Below, piece after piece: positions 16,861-25,150 of a stretch of 64,000 nucleotides of DNA. This DNA is from Trichococcus sp. K1Tr (lineage in GTDB: Bacteria > Bacillota > Bacilli > Lactobacillales > Aerococcaceae). The notes under the pieces were generated by a model. That model saw only the letters and a program-made list of their open reading frames with translations. It was not told the origin of the DNA and made no database searches. The stretch spans positions 1-64,000 of the forward strand of contig NZ_JAQMHR010000008.1 of NCBI RefSeq assembly GCF_028309625.1, in the 5' to 3' direction. Position 1 is the first letter of the stretch; the number at the start of each line of letters is the position of its first letter. A program made the translations under genes and the position numbers.

Positions 16861-18093
16861 TTATTGAGCAGTTTCTGTGATCGATTTAGTTGCTGTTTTT
16901 TTCTTGTAAACAAGATCCAGGATCAGACCTGCAGCCGCAACCACGATAGCGACATAGAAAGCTTTGGTGAAGTCACCGTTGTTCGCAGCAGCGATGCCCG
17001 CTGTTACTTTAGGTGCAACAAAAGCGGATGTCGAGTAACCGATGAACACGATGCCGTAGTTGACGCCTTGGAATTTCGGTCCGAAGTTATCCATAACCAA
17101 CGATGGGAATACGCCCATCACACCGCCGAAGCATAAGCCTAAACCAATGATCCCTACTGTAAAACCGAACATGGATTTGACGAAAATAAGGATCAAGAAA
17201 GTAAGAATGATGACACTATACATGATGCTGATAGTCGTTGGTTGACCCAATTTGTCTGAGACAGCGCCCCAGATAACGCGACCCATTGTATTGCTGAGAG
17301 AATACACGCTGACATAAACGGCTGCCGCTGCTGCGGATAGCCCGAACATGGATTGTCCGATCGGAGAAGCGTTTGAAGCGATCATCAAGCCTGAGAAAGC
17401 ACCCATGGCGAACATCAGGATGATCATATAGAATTTTGGATCCTGCAGCATTTCTTTCCAGTTCTTGTTTACGACCGGTTTATTCGCTGCTGCAGTAGCC
17501 GCTGCGTTCATATTTTTTGGCATATAATCTTTCGGAGCGACCTTGATGAAGAGGCTGCAAGTGAAGCTGATGATTGCATAGGCGATACCCATCCGCACGA
17601 AAGTATCGCCAACGCCGATACTTTGGATCAGTTGGTTCGCGATCGGAGCTGCGATGATGGCCGCTCCGCCCATACCTGCTGTGATCAGTCCGGAAGCCAA
17701 ACCTTTTTTATCCGGGAAGAAACGAATTGTGTTACTTAGGCAGCCTGAGTAAGCGAAGCCTTGTCCGAAACCGGCCATCAAACCATAATACACGTACAAT
17801 TCAGTCAAAGTCGTAGCAGTACCCGCCAAAGCAAAACCGACACCGAACAATACCGCTCCGGCCATCGTGCTCCATTTCGACCAACCTTTGTCGGTCAAGA
17901 AGCCGCCCAAGATCATCGGAATCGGCCCCAAAGCCGCGTTGATCGCGAAGGCTACCATGACCTCAGCCATTGTCCAACCTCTCGCGGCAGACAACGGTCC
18001 TGCCAACACGCTGAAAGCATAAACTGCACCCGTACACATCAAGATACCCATAGAGCTGACCAAGACAGCCCAACGATTAATTTCCTTTTTCAT
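16861..18093 (-). CDS. MFS transporter, OFA family (CoA-transferase operon)
   Basis: A 410-residue twelve-helix MFS carrier of the OFA branch (helix 1 GAVYAFSVLAGPLS, helix 4 GFGQGFAYSGCLSNTIRFF, PDKKGLASGL). It lies 13 bases downstream of a CoA-transferase gene in the same operon, so its substrate is probably a short carboxylic acid that is then activated to a CoA thioester. The start at 18093 follows GGGAG at 8 bases. It is only distantly similar to the other OFA carrier at 9399-10688, so the two probably have different substrates. Confidence 0.9.
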   Translation of the reverse strand: MKKEINRWAVLVSSMGILMCTGAVYAFSVLAGPLSAARGWTMAEVMVAFAINAALGPIPMILGGFLTDKGWSKWSTMAGAVLFGVGFALAGTATTLTELYVYYGLMAGFGQGFAYSGCLSNTIRFFPDKKGLASGLITAGMGGAAIIAAPIANQLIQSIGVGDTFVRMGIAYAIISFTCSLFIKVAPKDYMPKNMNAAATAAANKPVVNKNWKEMLQDPKFYMIILMFAMGAFSGLMIASNASPIGQSMFGLSAAAAAVYVSVYSLSNTMGRVIWGAVSDKLGQPTTISIMYSVIILTFLILIFVKSMFGFTVGIIGLGLCFGGVMGVFPSLVMDNFGPKFQGVNYGIVFIGYSTSAFVAPKVTAGIAAANNGDFTKAFYVAIVVAAAGLILDLVYKKKTATKSITETAQ

Positions 18094-18106
18094 CAACAAC
18101 ACTCCC

Positions 18107-19675
18107 TTATTTTCCATTCGCCATGACGATGTTTTTTAGTTCTCCCCAATTTTCGCGGAACATGCCTTCGTTCATTACTTTCAGATTTTCGGCAATGACC
18201 GGTTTGAAGCCCATTTGTCCCAAAATATCTTTTTCAAGATCGACGCCAGGCGCGATTTCGATCAAGCGCAATTTGCCTTTCTCAAGGTCGAATACCGCAC
18301 GTTCTGTCACATATAATACTTCCTGTTCCACTTCGGACGCGTATTCCCCACTGAAAGTCACTTGTTCGACTTCCGCTACGAATTTCTTCGCTTTGCCTTC
18401 CTGGATGATCGTCAGACGGCCATCTTTGACTTCCTGCTGTAATCCGCCGGCAGTAAAGGTTCCTGCGAACACCAATTTTTTGGCAGCTTGGGAAATATTG
18501 ATGAATCCGCCGCAACCAGCGACACGGTTGCCGAATTTGGATACATTCACATTTCCGGAGGCGTCGGTCTGAGCCAGTCCCAACACGGATAAGTCCAAAC
18601 CGCCGCCATCGTAGAAGTCGAATTGGGCATGGTGATCCATTATCGCTTCGCTGTTGAAGGCATGGCCGAAGTCCTTCATGCCTGCCGGAACACCGCCGAT
18701 CGATCCTGCTTCGGTAGTCAACACCAATTGATCGCTGATGCCTTCTTCGGCACCGACTGTCGCGACATTGACTGGAATACCTACGCCAAGGTTCAGGACA
18801 GCCGAAGGAACCAACTCCATCGCTGCACGGCGGGCGATTACTTTACGTGCATCCAATGGAAGTGCTGTTACAGCATTCAATGGTACTTTTGTATCGCCGG
18901 AGAAAGCCGGATTGTACTCAGTGTTTTCTGTTTGGAATTGATTGCCTGGTTGTGCCACGACAATGTAGTCGACCATGATGCCTGGTACTTTTACGTCTTT
19001 AGGATGCAGCGTGCCTGCAGCCGCCAATGTTTCCACCTGAGCGATCACGATACCGCCTGAATTTTTGACAGCCTGTGCGACCGGTAGTACTTCCATGTGC
19101 AAACCTTCTTTTTCAAGCGTCAAGTTGCCTTTTTCATCGGCTACCGTTCCGCGGATCAGGCCGACATTGATCGGGAAAGTCGGGTAGAATAACCATTCTT
19201 CATTTTCGATTTCAACCACTTTGACGATGTCTTCGGTCGTGCGAGGGGAAAGCTTGCCGCCTTCCAGACGCGGATCGACAAAGGTGCGCATGCCGACTTT
19301 AGTGAACAAGCCCGGACGTTTTGCGGCGATTTCACGGTACAGTTGGGTGATGACCCCTTGCGGAAGGTTGTAGGCTTCGCATTTGTTTTCGACGATTAGG
19401 TCGCTGAGTTGCGGAGAAGCACTGACAATGCCGCCGATCCAACGTTTGATCAGACCTTCGTGGGCAAGATGGCTCATCCCTTTTGTGCGGCGATCCCCCA
19501 CAGCGCTCGCGTGGATGACTGTCAGGTTGTTCGGATGCCCTTCCGCTTTAAAGCGATCTTCGATGGAAATGGCCATTTCTTCGTTCACACAGGCCAGACC
19601 GAATCCGGTCAACGCCACTGTACTGTTGTCTTTGATCAATTTTGCCGCTTCCGCAGCTGTGATTACTTTTGTCAT
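18107..19675 (-). CDS. Acyl-CoA:acetate/3-ketoacid CoA-transferase family protein
   Basis: A 522-residue single-chain class I CoA-transferase (YdiF/propionate CoA-transferase type), carrying both alpha-like and beta-like halves. The N-terminal half has VALTGFGLACVNEE. The C-terminal half has LNLGVGIPVNVA and TTEAGSIGGVP, with Glu at about residue 322 as the expected nucleophile that forms the glutamyl-CoA thioester. It would move CoA between acetyl- (or acyl-) CoA and a carboxylate. It is flanked by a FabK-like flavoenzyme upstream and an OFA carrier downstream. The exact acid is not readable. Confidence 0.92.
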   Translation of the reverse strand: MTKVITAAEAAKLIKDNSTVALTGFGLACVNEEMAISIEDRFKAEGHPNNLTVIHASAVGDRRTKGMSHLAHEGLIKRWIGGIVSASPQLSDLIVENKCEAYNLPQGVITQLYREIAAKRPGLFTKVGMRTFVDPRLEGGKLSPRTTEDIVKVVEIENEEWLFYPTFPINVGLIRGTVADEKGNLTLEKEGLHMEVLPVAQAVKNSGGIVIAQVETLAAAGTLHPKDVKVPGIMVDYIVVAQPGNQFQTENTEYNPAFSGDTKVPLNAVTALPLDARKVIARRAAMELVPSAVLNLGVGIPVNVATVGAEEGISDQLVLTTEAGSIGGVPAGMKDFGHAFNSEAIMDHHAQFDFYDGGGLDLSVLGLAQTDASGNVNVSKFGNRVAGCGGFINISQAAKKLVFAGTFTAGGLQQEVKDGRLTIIQEGKAKKFVAEVEQVTFSGEYASEVEQEVLYVTERAVFDLEKGKLRLIEIAPGVDLEKDILGQMGFKPVIAENLKVMNEGMFRENWGELKNIVMANGK

Positions 19676-19720
19676 AAGTGTACCCTCCTGTTTGCTCGTT
19701 CATTCACATAAATAAGTAAG

Positions 19721-19749
19721 AAAAAAGCTCAGCCTTGATCTGAGCTTTT
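19721..19749 (-). terminator. Stem-loop between flavoenzyme and CoA-transferase genes
   Basis: AAAAGCTCAG (19723-19732) pairs with CTGAGCTTTT (19740-19749), with T-rich flanks on the minus strand. No separate promoter was recognised for the CoA-transferase gene, so this may be a partial terminator or attenuator within the operon. Confidence 0.7.
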
Positions 19750-19758
19750 CAGTTTTGA

Positions 19759-20694
19759 TTAATAAGCGATCTTCAATGATGCTGCGATTGCTTCAGCATC
19801 CTTGAACAATGTTTCGATGATTTCTTTGGCAGGACGGATAGTGCGGACCATACCGGTAATTTGGCCGGCCATGACCGATCCGTTCTCTACATCGCCTTCG
19901 AATACAGCTTTGCTCAATGAGCCCAATGCCAACTCTTCCAATTCATCACGGGATGCATTGTTGTTTTCCAGTTCTTGGAATTTCGTAAGCATCTTGTTTT
20001 TGATGGAACGGACAGGCGCTCCGTTGCGGCGGCCTGTAACGATCGTAGCTGTATCATCAGCATCAAGTACCGCCTGTTTGAACGTAGCCGGAACCGGGCA
20101 TTCTTCAGCGGACAAGAACAGTGTTCCTACTTGGATCCCTTGAGCACCCATCGCGTACATCGCAACGACTCCGCGGCCGTCACCGACTCCACCGGCTCCC
20201 AATACGGGGATGTTCACTGCACTGACCACTTGCGGCACTAAGCACATGGTCGTTGTTTCGCCGACGTGTCCGCCCGCTTCTGTTCCTTCAGCTACGATTG
20301 CATCCGCGCCCAAGGCTTCCATTTTTTGTGCATGTTTCACGGAAGCGACTACCGGAATGACTTTGATGCCGGCTTCTTTGAATTTCGGCATGAATGGTTT
20401 CGGTGTGCCCGCTCCCGTCGTCACGACTTTGACGCCTTCTTCAATCACGACATCAACCAATTCCGGACAATTGCGCATCATCAGCATCAAGTTGACGGCA
20501 AAAGGTTTGTCCGTCATCGTTTTGCATTTTTGGATTTCTGCACGCAATTGATCTGCTGTCATTCCGCCTGAAGCGATGATGCCGAGTCCGCCTGCATTTG
20601 AAACGGCAGAAGCGATCTCAGCCGTTGCGATCCGTGCCATCGCTCCTTGAAAAATAGGATATTCTATTCCTAGCATTTCGCATATTGTTGTCAT
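19759..20694 (-). CDS. FabK-like / nitronate monooxygenase family flavoprotein
   Basis: A 311-residue FMN-dependent TIM-barrel protein (PF03060). The N-terminus CEMLGIEYPIFQGAMARIA, the VAEGTEAGGHVG motif with the family's catalytic-region His, and GAGGVGDGRGVVAMYAMGAQGIQVGT are diagnostic. The family includes FabK enoyl-ACP reductase and nitronate monooxygenases. Because it lies with a CoA-transferase and an acid carrier rather than fatty-acid genes, it may act on an acyl-CoA; this is inference. The ATG at 20694 follows AGAAGG at 8 bases. It is the first gene behind a good promoter and a LysR-type operator. Confidence 0.85.
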   Translation of the reverse strand: MTTICEMLGIEYPIFQGAMARIATAEIASAVSNAGGLGIIASGGMTADQLRAEIQKCKTMTDKPFAVNLMLMMRNCPELVDVVIEEGVKVVTTGAGTPKPFMPKFKEAGIKVIPVVASVKHAQKMEALGADAIVAEGTEAGGHVGETTTMCLVPQVVSAVNIPVLGAGGVGDGRGVVAMYAMGAQGIQVGTLFLSAEECPVPATFKQAVLDADDTATIVTGRRNGAPVRSIKNKMLTKFQELENNNASRDELEELALGSLSKAVFEGDVENGSVMAGQITGMVRTIRPAKEIIETLFKDAEAIAASLKIAY

Positions 20695-20788
20695 CTGTTT
20701 TTCCTTCTTCCTTGAATTGTGAGTGATGAGTCTGCATGGTCGGCTGAAATTGCCGTTCCGCTTGCTCACCTTTTCTCTTTATAGTTGC

Positions 20789-20817
20789 ATTATAGAATTG
20801 ATCCGATTATTTGTGAA
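20789..20817 (-). promoter_or_regulatory. Promoter of the flavoenzyme-CoA transferase-OFA operon
   Basis: On the minus strand TTCACA (20817-20812) and TATAAT (20794-20789) are separated by exactly 17 bases. Transcription should start near 20782. Confidence 0.8.
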
Positions 20818-20840
20818 ATAGTAATCTCCACCGGTTTATC

Positions 20841-20856
20841 ATAACCATTTGGTTAT
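20841..20856. promoter_or_regulatory. Putative LysR-type operator
   Basis: ATAACCATTTGGTTAT is a palindrome with 7-base arms around TT and a T-N(n)-A shape typical of LysR-family recognition sites. Its centre is about 66 bases upstream of the expected transcription start of the leftward operon, where LysR regulators usually bind. The rest of the 420-base divergent interval (20695-21117) is AT-rich, with no further gene. Confidence 0.6.
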
Positions 20857-21117
20857 ATGAAATAATTAGATTTGGAATGTAAAGCTCGTTATTAGTGAGT
20901 TTATGAACAAATATAATACACCTCTTTTTTAATGGGTCGTTCTTCTTTTATACCTTTTTTGTTCTGAATAGATATCATCTCCATAACTCTTCTGTTATAA
21001 TTGTGATTATTTTATCTTTCACAATCGAAAATGAGGTACAATAACGCTTGCAATTCTTAATCATTTTCCCGTATAACCATCAGTAGAACATCGCGATCGA
21101 AAGGATGACTAAAAAAA

Positions 21118-22047
21118 ATGATGCAACAGACCACAATCATTGCCTACCTGGATGCCATCGTCAGTGAAGGGACCTTCACGCAGGCGGCAAAGTCTCTATA
21201 TATTTCCCAACCTTACCTCAGCAAAACCATTACGAAACTGGAAGAGGAACTGCAAACCCAGTTGGTCGAGCGCAACCGGACGCCGATGGAATTGACCTAT
21301 GCCGGCGAACGGTTCCTGACGCACATGAAAAAGATGCAGAACCAGTACGAAGATATGGTCAACGAATTGACCCTGATCACAAAGCTGAAGTACGGCCGGA
21401 TCCGCATCGGTGTCCATCCGATCATGGGGTCCTTCCTACTTCCCTTGATCCTGCCGAAATTCCATGAAAAATATCCCGGCATCGTCCTGAAGATTATTGA
21501 ACAGGACGCCAAAACGACGGAGATGGACCTACTGGAAAACAAAGTCGATCTCTACTTGGGCATGATGCCGATCCATAATGAACAACTTTCCTACACCGTG
21601 CTTGCGGAAGATAAATGGTGCGTCATCGTTCCGGACACGAGCCCGCTGTATCAACACGGTTTGAAGGAGATAGAAAAATTCCCTTATCCTTTAAATCTGC
21701 TGAAGAACGAAAAGTATGTGCTGACCACTTCCCAATCCGGGATCCGCAAACAGGCAAACGAATTCCTGAAGCATCTGGACATCAAAGCGGATGTCGTCAT
21801 GGAATCGCAGAACATTTCAACCGCAGCAGCGCTTGCGAGAAAAGGGATGGGACTGACTTTTCTGCCGAAGAGTGCGCTAAACAACAGCGAATTGATGGAC
21901 AGCTACAATATTTTTTATATCGAAACCAGCATCGTCCGCACCCGTTATTTCATCGCCTACAGCAAAGAAAAGACCCTTTCCTCAGTCGACTTGGCCATGA
22001 TTGATATGGCGAAGGAATTGATGAAAGCCTACAGCGATTCCATTTAA
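21118..22047 (+). CDS. LysR family transcriptional regulator
   Basis: A 309-residue LysR-type regulator. The N-terminal helix-turn-helix includes GTFTQAAKSLYISQPYLSK with ITKLEEELQTQLVER after it, and a periplasmic-binding-protein-like effector domain follows (RIRIGVHPIMGSFLLP onward). It is divergent from the flavoenzyme-CoA-transferase-OFA operon and most likely activates it in response to the transported acid or its CoA form. ATG codons at 21118 and 21121 are both possible; AAAGG lies about 12 bases upstream. The convergent-side terminator is not evident. Confidence 0.92.
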   Translation: MMQQTTIIAYLDAIVSEGTFTQAAKSLYISQPYLSKTITKLEEELQTQLVERNRTPMELTYAGERFLTHMKKMQNQYEDMVNELTLITKLKYGRIRIGVHPIMGSFLLPLILPKFHEKYPGIVLKIIEQDAKTTEMDLLENKVDLYLGMMPIHNEQLSYTVLAEDKWCVIVPDTSPLYQHGLKEIEKFPYPLNLLKNEKYVLTTSQSGIRKQANEFLKHLDIKADVVMESQNISTAAALARKGMGLTFLPKSALNNSELMDSYNIFYIETSIVRTRYFIAYSKEKTLSSVDLAMIDMAKELMKAYSDSI

Positions 22048-22203
22048 AGATTAGCGTCTACATCAGAGAAAGATTACGCTTCATTCTTTTCGGAACCATA
22101 TCATTTGGCCTTCGGCAGCAGAAGTTGTATCATCAAAGTGAGCAAAGATGCTCCTTAAAATTTGCGGACAAGAACGGACAACTTACCCATAGGAGGGGTT
22201 ATG

Positions 22204-22437
22204 ATGGATAAACTACCAAAAGATGAACACGATTCTATCGATGCCACTTGGTTAACGGAAGAACCCTATCTGGATATCATTCCCGAAGATCCCCCTCAAG
22301 AAACCGAAATCCTTTACTGCCAATGCAAAAAGCCAACGAGTGTTTATCAGGAAAGCAACGATCTTGGTCACTGGCTGAAATGCGGAGACTGCAATCGCGT
22401 CATCGAAGGTTCGTTTGAAGCGGCAAAGCCTTATTAA
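22204..22437 (+). CDS. Small zinc-ribbon-like protein, unknown function
   Basis: A 77-residue acidic protein. A C-x-C pair (YCQCK) and a C-x2-C pair (KCGDCNRV) about 28 residues apart suggest one metal-binding knuckle near the C-terminus. The N-terminal half is rich in Asp, Glu and Pro. The second of two adjacent ATG codons (22204) is best spaced from the strong AGGAGG. I do not recognise the family. It is followed by a terminator at 22461-22503. Confidence 0.72.
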   Translation: MDKLPKDEHDSIDATWLTEEPYLDIIPEDPPQETEILYCQCKKPTSVYQESNDLGHWLKCGDCNRVIEGSFEAAKPY

Positions 22438-22460
22438 TCCAATCGAAAAAAAACAAAAAA

Positions 22461-22503
22461 GGAGCAAGGGAATGCGGAATGACGCACTCACTTGCTCCTT
22501 TTT
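22461..22503 (+). terminator. Terminator of the zinc-ribbon-like gene
   Basis: GGAGCAAG (22461-22468) pairs with CTTGCTCC (22491-22498), followed by five T. An A-rich stretch lies on the left side. Confidence 0.8.
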
Positions 22504-22515
22504 GATTTCTACTAT

Positions 22516-22544
22516 GAAAAAAACACCAGAGATTAGTCTGGTGT
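22516..22544 (-). terminator. Terminator overlapping a stop codon
   Basis: ACACCAGA (22523-22530) pairs with TCTGGTGT (22537-22544), and a T-run follows on the minus strand (A-run 22516-22522). The loop contains the TAA of the gene 22533-22880. Confidence 0.8.
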
Positions 22545-22880
22545 TCCAACGTTTGTTGCTTTCAAGTTCTTTATATCCAAAAACTTTTGGCAGAGTTTAT
22601 CCAATTCTTCTTCCATCACAGCGCTCGTCTCAGGTGAATAGCTGAGCATTTTTGCCGGATTGGATACCAGATCCAGAACGGAGTCGGGAACCACCTTGTC
22701 GCCTTCGACATGGACAGCAATCTGTGGGTAGTAGTTCGTTGTTCCGCAGCATGCTGAGACAAGATAGGCGATTTCATAATGCTCATTGCCTTTGTCGCGG
22801 ATGCGGAAATAGCCATCGCCAATGAATTCCTTTTCCGGTCCGAAATTGGCCAATATCAGTTCCAAATCCTTCTTTTTCAT
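22533..22880 (-). CDS. Conserved-looking hypothetical protein (115 aa)
   Basis: A 115-residue cytosolic protein with no signal peptide or membrane helix. It reads like a small alpha/beta domain: FRIRDKGNEHYEIAYLVSACCG carries a double Cys, and YYPQIAVHVEGDKVVPDS is a beta segment, followed by a C-terminal helix with acidic runs. The ATG at 22880 has AAGGGG about 10 bases upstream. It stands alone, and its terminator uses the final codons. I do not recognise the family. The adjacent Cys-Cys could be a redox or metal site. Confidence 0.75.
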   Translation of the reverse strand: MKKKDLELILANFGPEKEFIGDGYFRIRDKGNEHYEIAYLVSACCGTTNYYPQIAVHVEGDKVVPDSVLDLVSNPAKMLSYSPETSAVMEEELDKLCQKFLDIKNLKATNVGTPD

Positions 22881-23158
22881 TGAAAAAACCCCTTTTCCTC
22901 ATGAATCAAACAGACGATCATTTGCTTAAAAAACGTGAACACAGGCTTGTCCTTCAACACTTGCCCGCACTTCTCCTTCAAGGATAGTATACCACTCCCA
23001 GGCTGTTTTGGACATCCACCGATTAATGGATATCAGCTCTTTTTCCGTTTCCGATTCCTCATTTGGAAGGAGTGCTTCTGTTAAGTCTATCCTGATAAGC
23101 TATGATAAAATGAAATTGTAAGCGCTGACTGAAAAATCATAGAAACGGGGTTATCCAG

Positions 23159-23614
23159 ATGACAGAAACAAAACTATCGAAACTGAGAATCACTGGCCAA
23201 TCACACCAAGGCATCACCACTACAGTAAAAGTCCGTAATCTACCTGAATTTTTTGTGGATGAATCAGAACGGATGGGCGGCGACAACAAAGGGCCGAATC
23301 CGCTGGAATACCTTTTGAGTTCGCTGGCAGGCTGCACCTCGATCATTGCCTACTATGTAGCCGAACAACAAGGGCTCTCCTACAGAGGCCTGTCGTTCAC
23401 CGTTGAAGGCACCTTTGATCCGCGCGGTTTTGCCGGGGAAGATGATATCCGGACCTACTTCCAGGAAGTCACGCTCATCAACCATATCGAGACTGATGAG
23501 ACCGACGAAGCCATCGAGAAGCTGGCGGCTGAAGTTGAAAGAAGATGTCCGGTCTATAACCTCATGCTGGATGCGGGCGTCGACATGTCGACCCAATGGA
23601 TCCGAACCAACTAA
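23159..23614 (+). CDS. OsmC/Ohr family protein
   Basis: A 151-residue protein of the OsmC superfamily, thiol-dependent peroxidases acting on organic hydroperoxides. Both conserved Cys are present: the first in LSSLAGCTSIIAYY, the second in ERRCPVYNLMLDAG. The family Arg/Glu region is not certain, so a peroxidase role is likely but not proven. The ATG at 23159 follows GGGG. It converges with a MerR regulator gene and shares a strong bidirectional terminator with it. Confidence 0.9.
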   Translation: MTETKLSKLRITGQSHQGITTTVKVRNLPEFFVDESERMGGDNKGPNPLEYLLSSLAGCTSIIAYYVAEQQGLSYRGLSFTVEGTFDPRGFAGEDDIRTYFQEVTLINHIETDETDEAIEKLAAEVERRCPVYNLMLDAGVDMSTQWIRTN

Positions 23615-23623
23615 AAAAACGCA

Positions 23624-23677
23624 AAAGCTCCCGTCAAACATTGCCGCTATACTGCAATGTTTGACGGGAGCTTTTTT
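23624..23677 (+). terminator. Strong bidirectional terminator
   Basis: A 19-base perfect stem (23626-23644 with 23654-23672) with a T-run on the right and an A-run on the left lies between the convergent OsmC and MerR genes. Confidence 0.92.
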
Positions 23678-23686
23678 ATGCTTGCA

Positions 23687-24073
23687 TCACTTGAATTCCC
23701 GCAGCTTGTTTTCGCTCGGAACCATGTGGCTCGTATAATTTTCGATTTTGAATGTCAGCCGATCCATTGCCTGCTGCATGACAGCGATCCGCTCCTGGAG
23801 TTCACGCTGTTGTTCGACCAACAGATCCATTCTTGCCGGAATGGTCTCTTCTCCGCTGCGGAAAAGCGCGAGATATTCGATCAAGGACTCAATCGATAAA
23901 CCTGCATTGCGCATCTGGCGGCTGAAGACGATCCACTTCAGATCTTCTTCATCGAACTCACGGACCCCGTTCTCATTCCTTTTTATTGGAGGAATCAGAC
24001 CGATCCTCTCATAGTAGCGGATCGTATCAGCAGACACACCCGTTTCCTCGCTGGCTTTCTTTATGTTTATCAT
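23687..24073 (-). CDS. MerR family regulator (AdhR/NmlR-like, without Cys)
   Basis: A 128-residue MerR-type regulator. The helix-turn-helix is SEETGVSADTIRYYERIGLI, with wing EFDEEDLKWIVFSRQMRNAGLS and then a dimerising coiled coil. It fits the AdhR/NmlR group that responds to aldehydes and electrophiles, but it contains no cysteine at all; the position of the AdhR sensing Cys is Gln in RQMRNAG. The ATG at 24073 has AAAGG 9 bases upstream. Its own promoter has the 19-base MerR-type spacer with a perfect palindrome, so autoregulation is expected. No other target is adjacent. Confidence 0.9.
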   Translation of the reverse strand: MINIKKASEETGVSADTIRYYERIGLIPPIKRNENGVREFDEEDLKWIVFSRQMRNAGLSIESLIEYLALFRSGEETIPARMDLLVEQQRELQERIAVMQQAMDRLTFKIENYTSHMVPSENKLREFK

Positions 24074-24125
24074 CTCGTCCATCCTTTCGGCATCTAAACC
24101 TATCCTGACAGTTAGCTTCAGGTAC

Positions 24126-24156
24126 ATCCTACACCTTGGAGTGGACTCCAAGTCAA
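24126..24156 (-). promoter_or_regulatory. MerR-type promoter with 19-bp spacer and palindromic operator
   Basis: On the minus strand TTGACT (24156-24151) and TAGGAT (24131-24126) are 19 bases apart, the long spacer that MerR proteins correct by untwisting. CTTGGAGTGGACTCCAAG (24135-24152) is a perfect 8-plus-8 palindrome inside it and resembles the NmlR/AdhR operator. Confidence 0.88.
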
Positions 24157-24201
24157 ATAGAAACTTCGGGCAACGGGGACTTACCCCGCTTCAATAAACC
24201 T

Positions 24202-25005
24202 TTACCCTTGCAACGCAAGCAACTGAAGGATCGTGTGCGACACCGCATCCTCATCATTCGACCTTCCCGTGATAAAGGCCGCCGTGTCCTTGATGATCGG
24301 ATAAGCATTCCGCACAGCAAAACTGTATTTCCCACTCTTCATCATTTCGACATCATTCATTCCGTCACCGAACACCATCGTTTCTTCCGGGGTGACCTGC
24401 AGCAACTCCTGCAGATGGGCGACGGTGCTGCCTTTATGCACGTTCAAATCGGTGATGTCCAGCCAGGCCTTCTCCGAAGCGACGATATGCGCGCGGTCGC
24501 AAAAATCGGCTAATTTTTCAGCAGTTTGGATGCAACGCTCTTGCATATCCCGGACCGTGATTTTTATGAAATCGTCCTCGATGGCCCCGAAATCAGCCAC
24601 CGTGATCACTTTCTTGTAGGATCTCCTGACAGCTGCGGATTCTTCGGGTGACAGATCATTTTTGATCATGGCGGCTTCTTTCGTGCAGGCAATCAACGTA
24701 TGCCCAAGCTGCATCTCTTCCAGTTCGCGCAGGATGTCACGGCCTGTTTGATTCTCCAACAACGATTCGTAGACGACTGCGCCGTTGCGTTTGATCCGCG
24801 AAGCACTGTCCCCCAAGATCCAAAAATCAGCGGCATCTTCGCCGAATATTTCTTCGACGCGCTCACTCTGCTTGCCGGTGCAAGGCGCGAAGACGACCCC
24901 TTTGTCCGTCATCAACTGCTTGACCTGTTTGAAAAGTTCCCTATTGAAATCCCCTTGGTTGTTCAGGAAAGTGCCGTCCATATCCGTTAAAATCAACTTG
25001 ATCAT
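24202..25005 (-). CDS. HAD superfamily phosphatase, Cof type IIB
   Basis: A 267-residue cytosolic HAD hydrolase. Motif I is LTDMDGTFL with the two Asp. CTGKQSERVEEIFG carries motif II Thr/Ser. HKGSTVAHLQELL holds the motif III Lys, and VFGDGMNDVEMM is motif IV. A C2B cap lies between. The family dephosphorylates sugar phosphates, flavin precursors or pyridoxal phosphate; the substrate is not readable. AGGAGG lies 7 bases before ATG at 25005. It is a single gene, convergent with MerR-side sequence. Confidence 0.93.
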   Translation of the reverse strand: MIKLILTDMDGTFLNNQGDFNRELFKQVKQLMTDKGVVFAPCTGKQSERVEEIFGEDAADFWILGDSASRIKRNGAVVYESLLENQTGRDILRELEEMQLGHTLIACTKEAAMIKNDLSPEESAAVRRSYKKVITVADFGAIEDDFIKITVRDMQERCIQTAEKLADFCDRAHIVASEKAWLDITDLNVHKGSTVAHLQELLQVTPEETMVFGDGMNDVEMMKSGKYSFAVRNAYPIIKDTAAFITGRSNDEDAVSHTILQLLALQG

Positions 25006-25150
25006 CCAATGTCCTCCTTTCCGATGGTCTTCTCGCTCCCATTATCGCATATTTCTCCGCTTCTGACCGCTGAATGACCCAAAAATGGCATCGGCAGTGC
25101 ATTTCCCGTATAATGAATATTGAAATCATTCGTAAAGAAGGTGCAATTAT

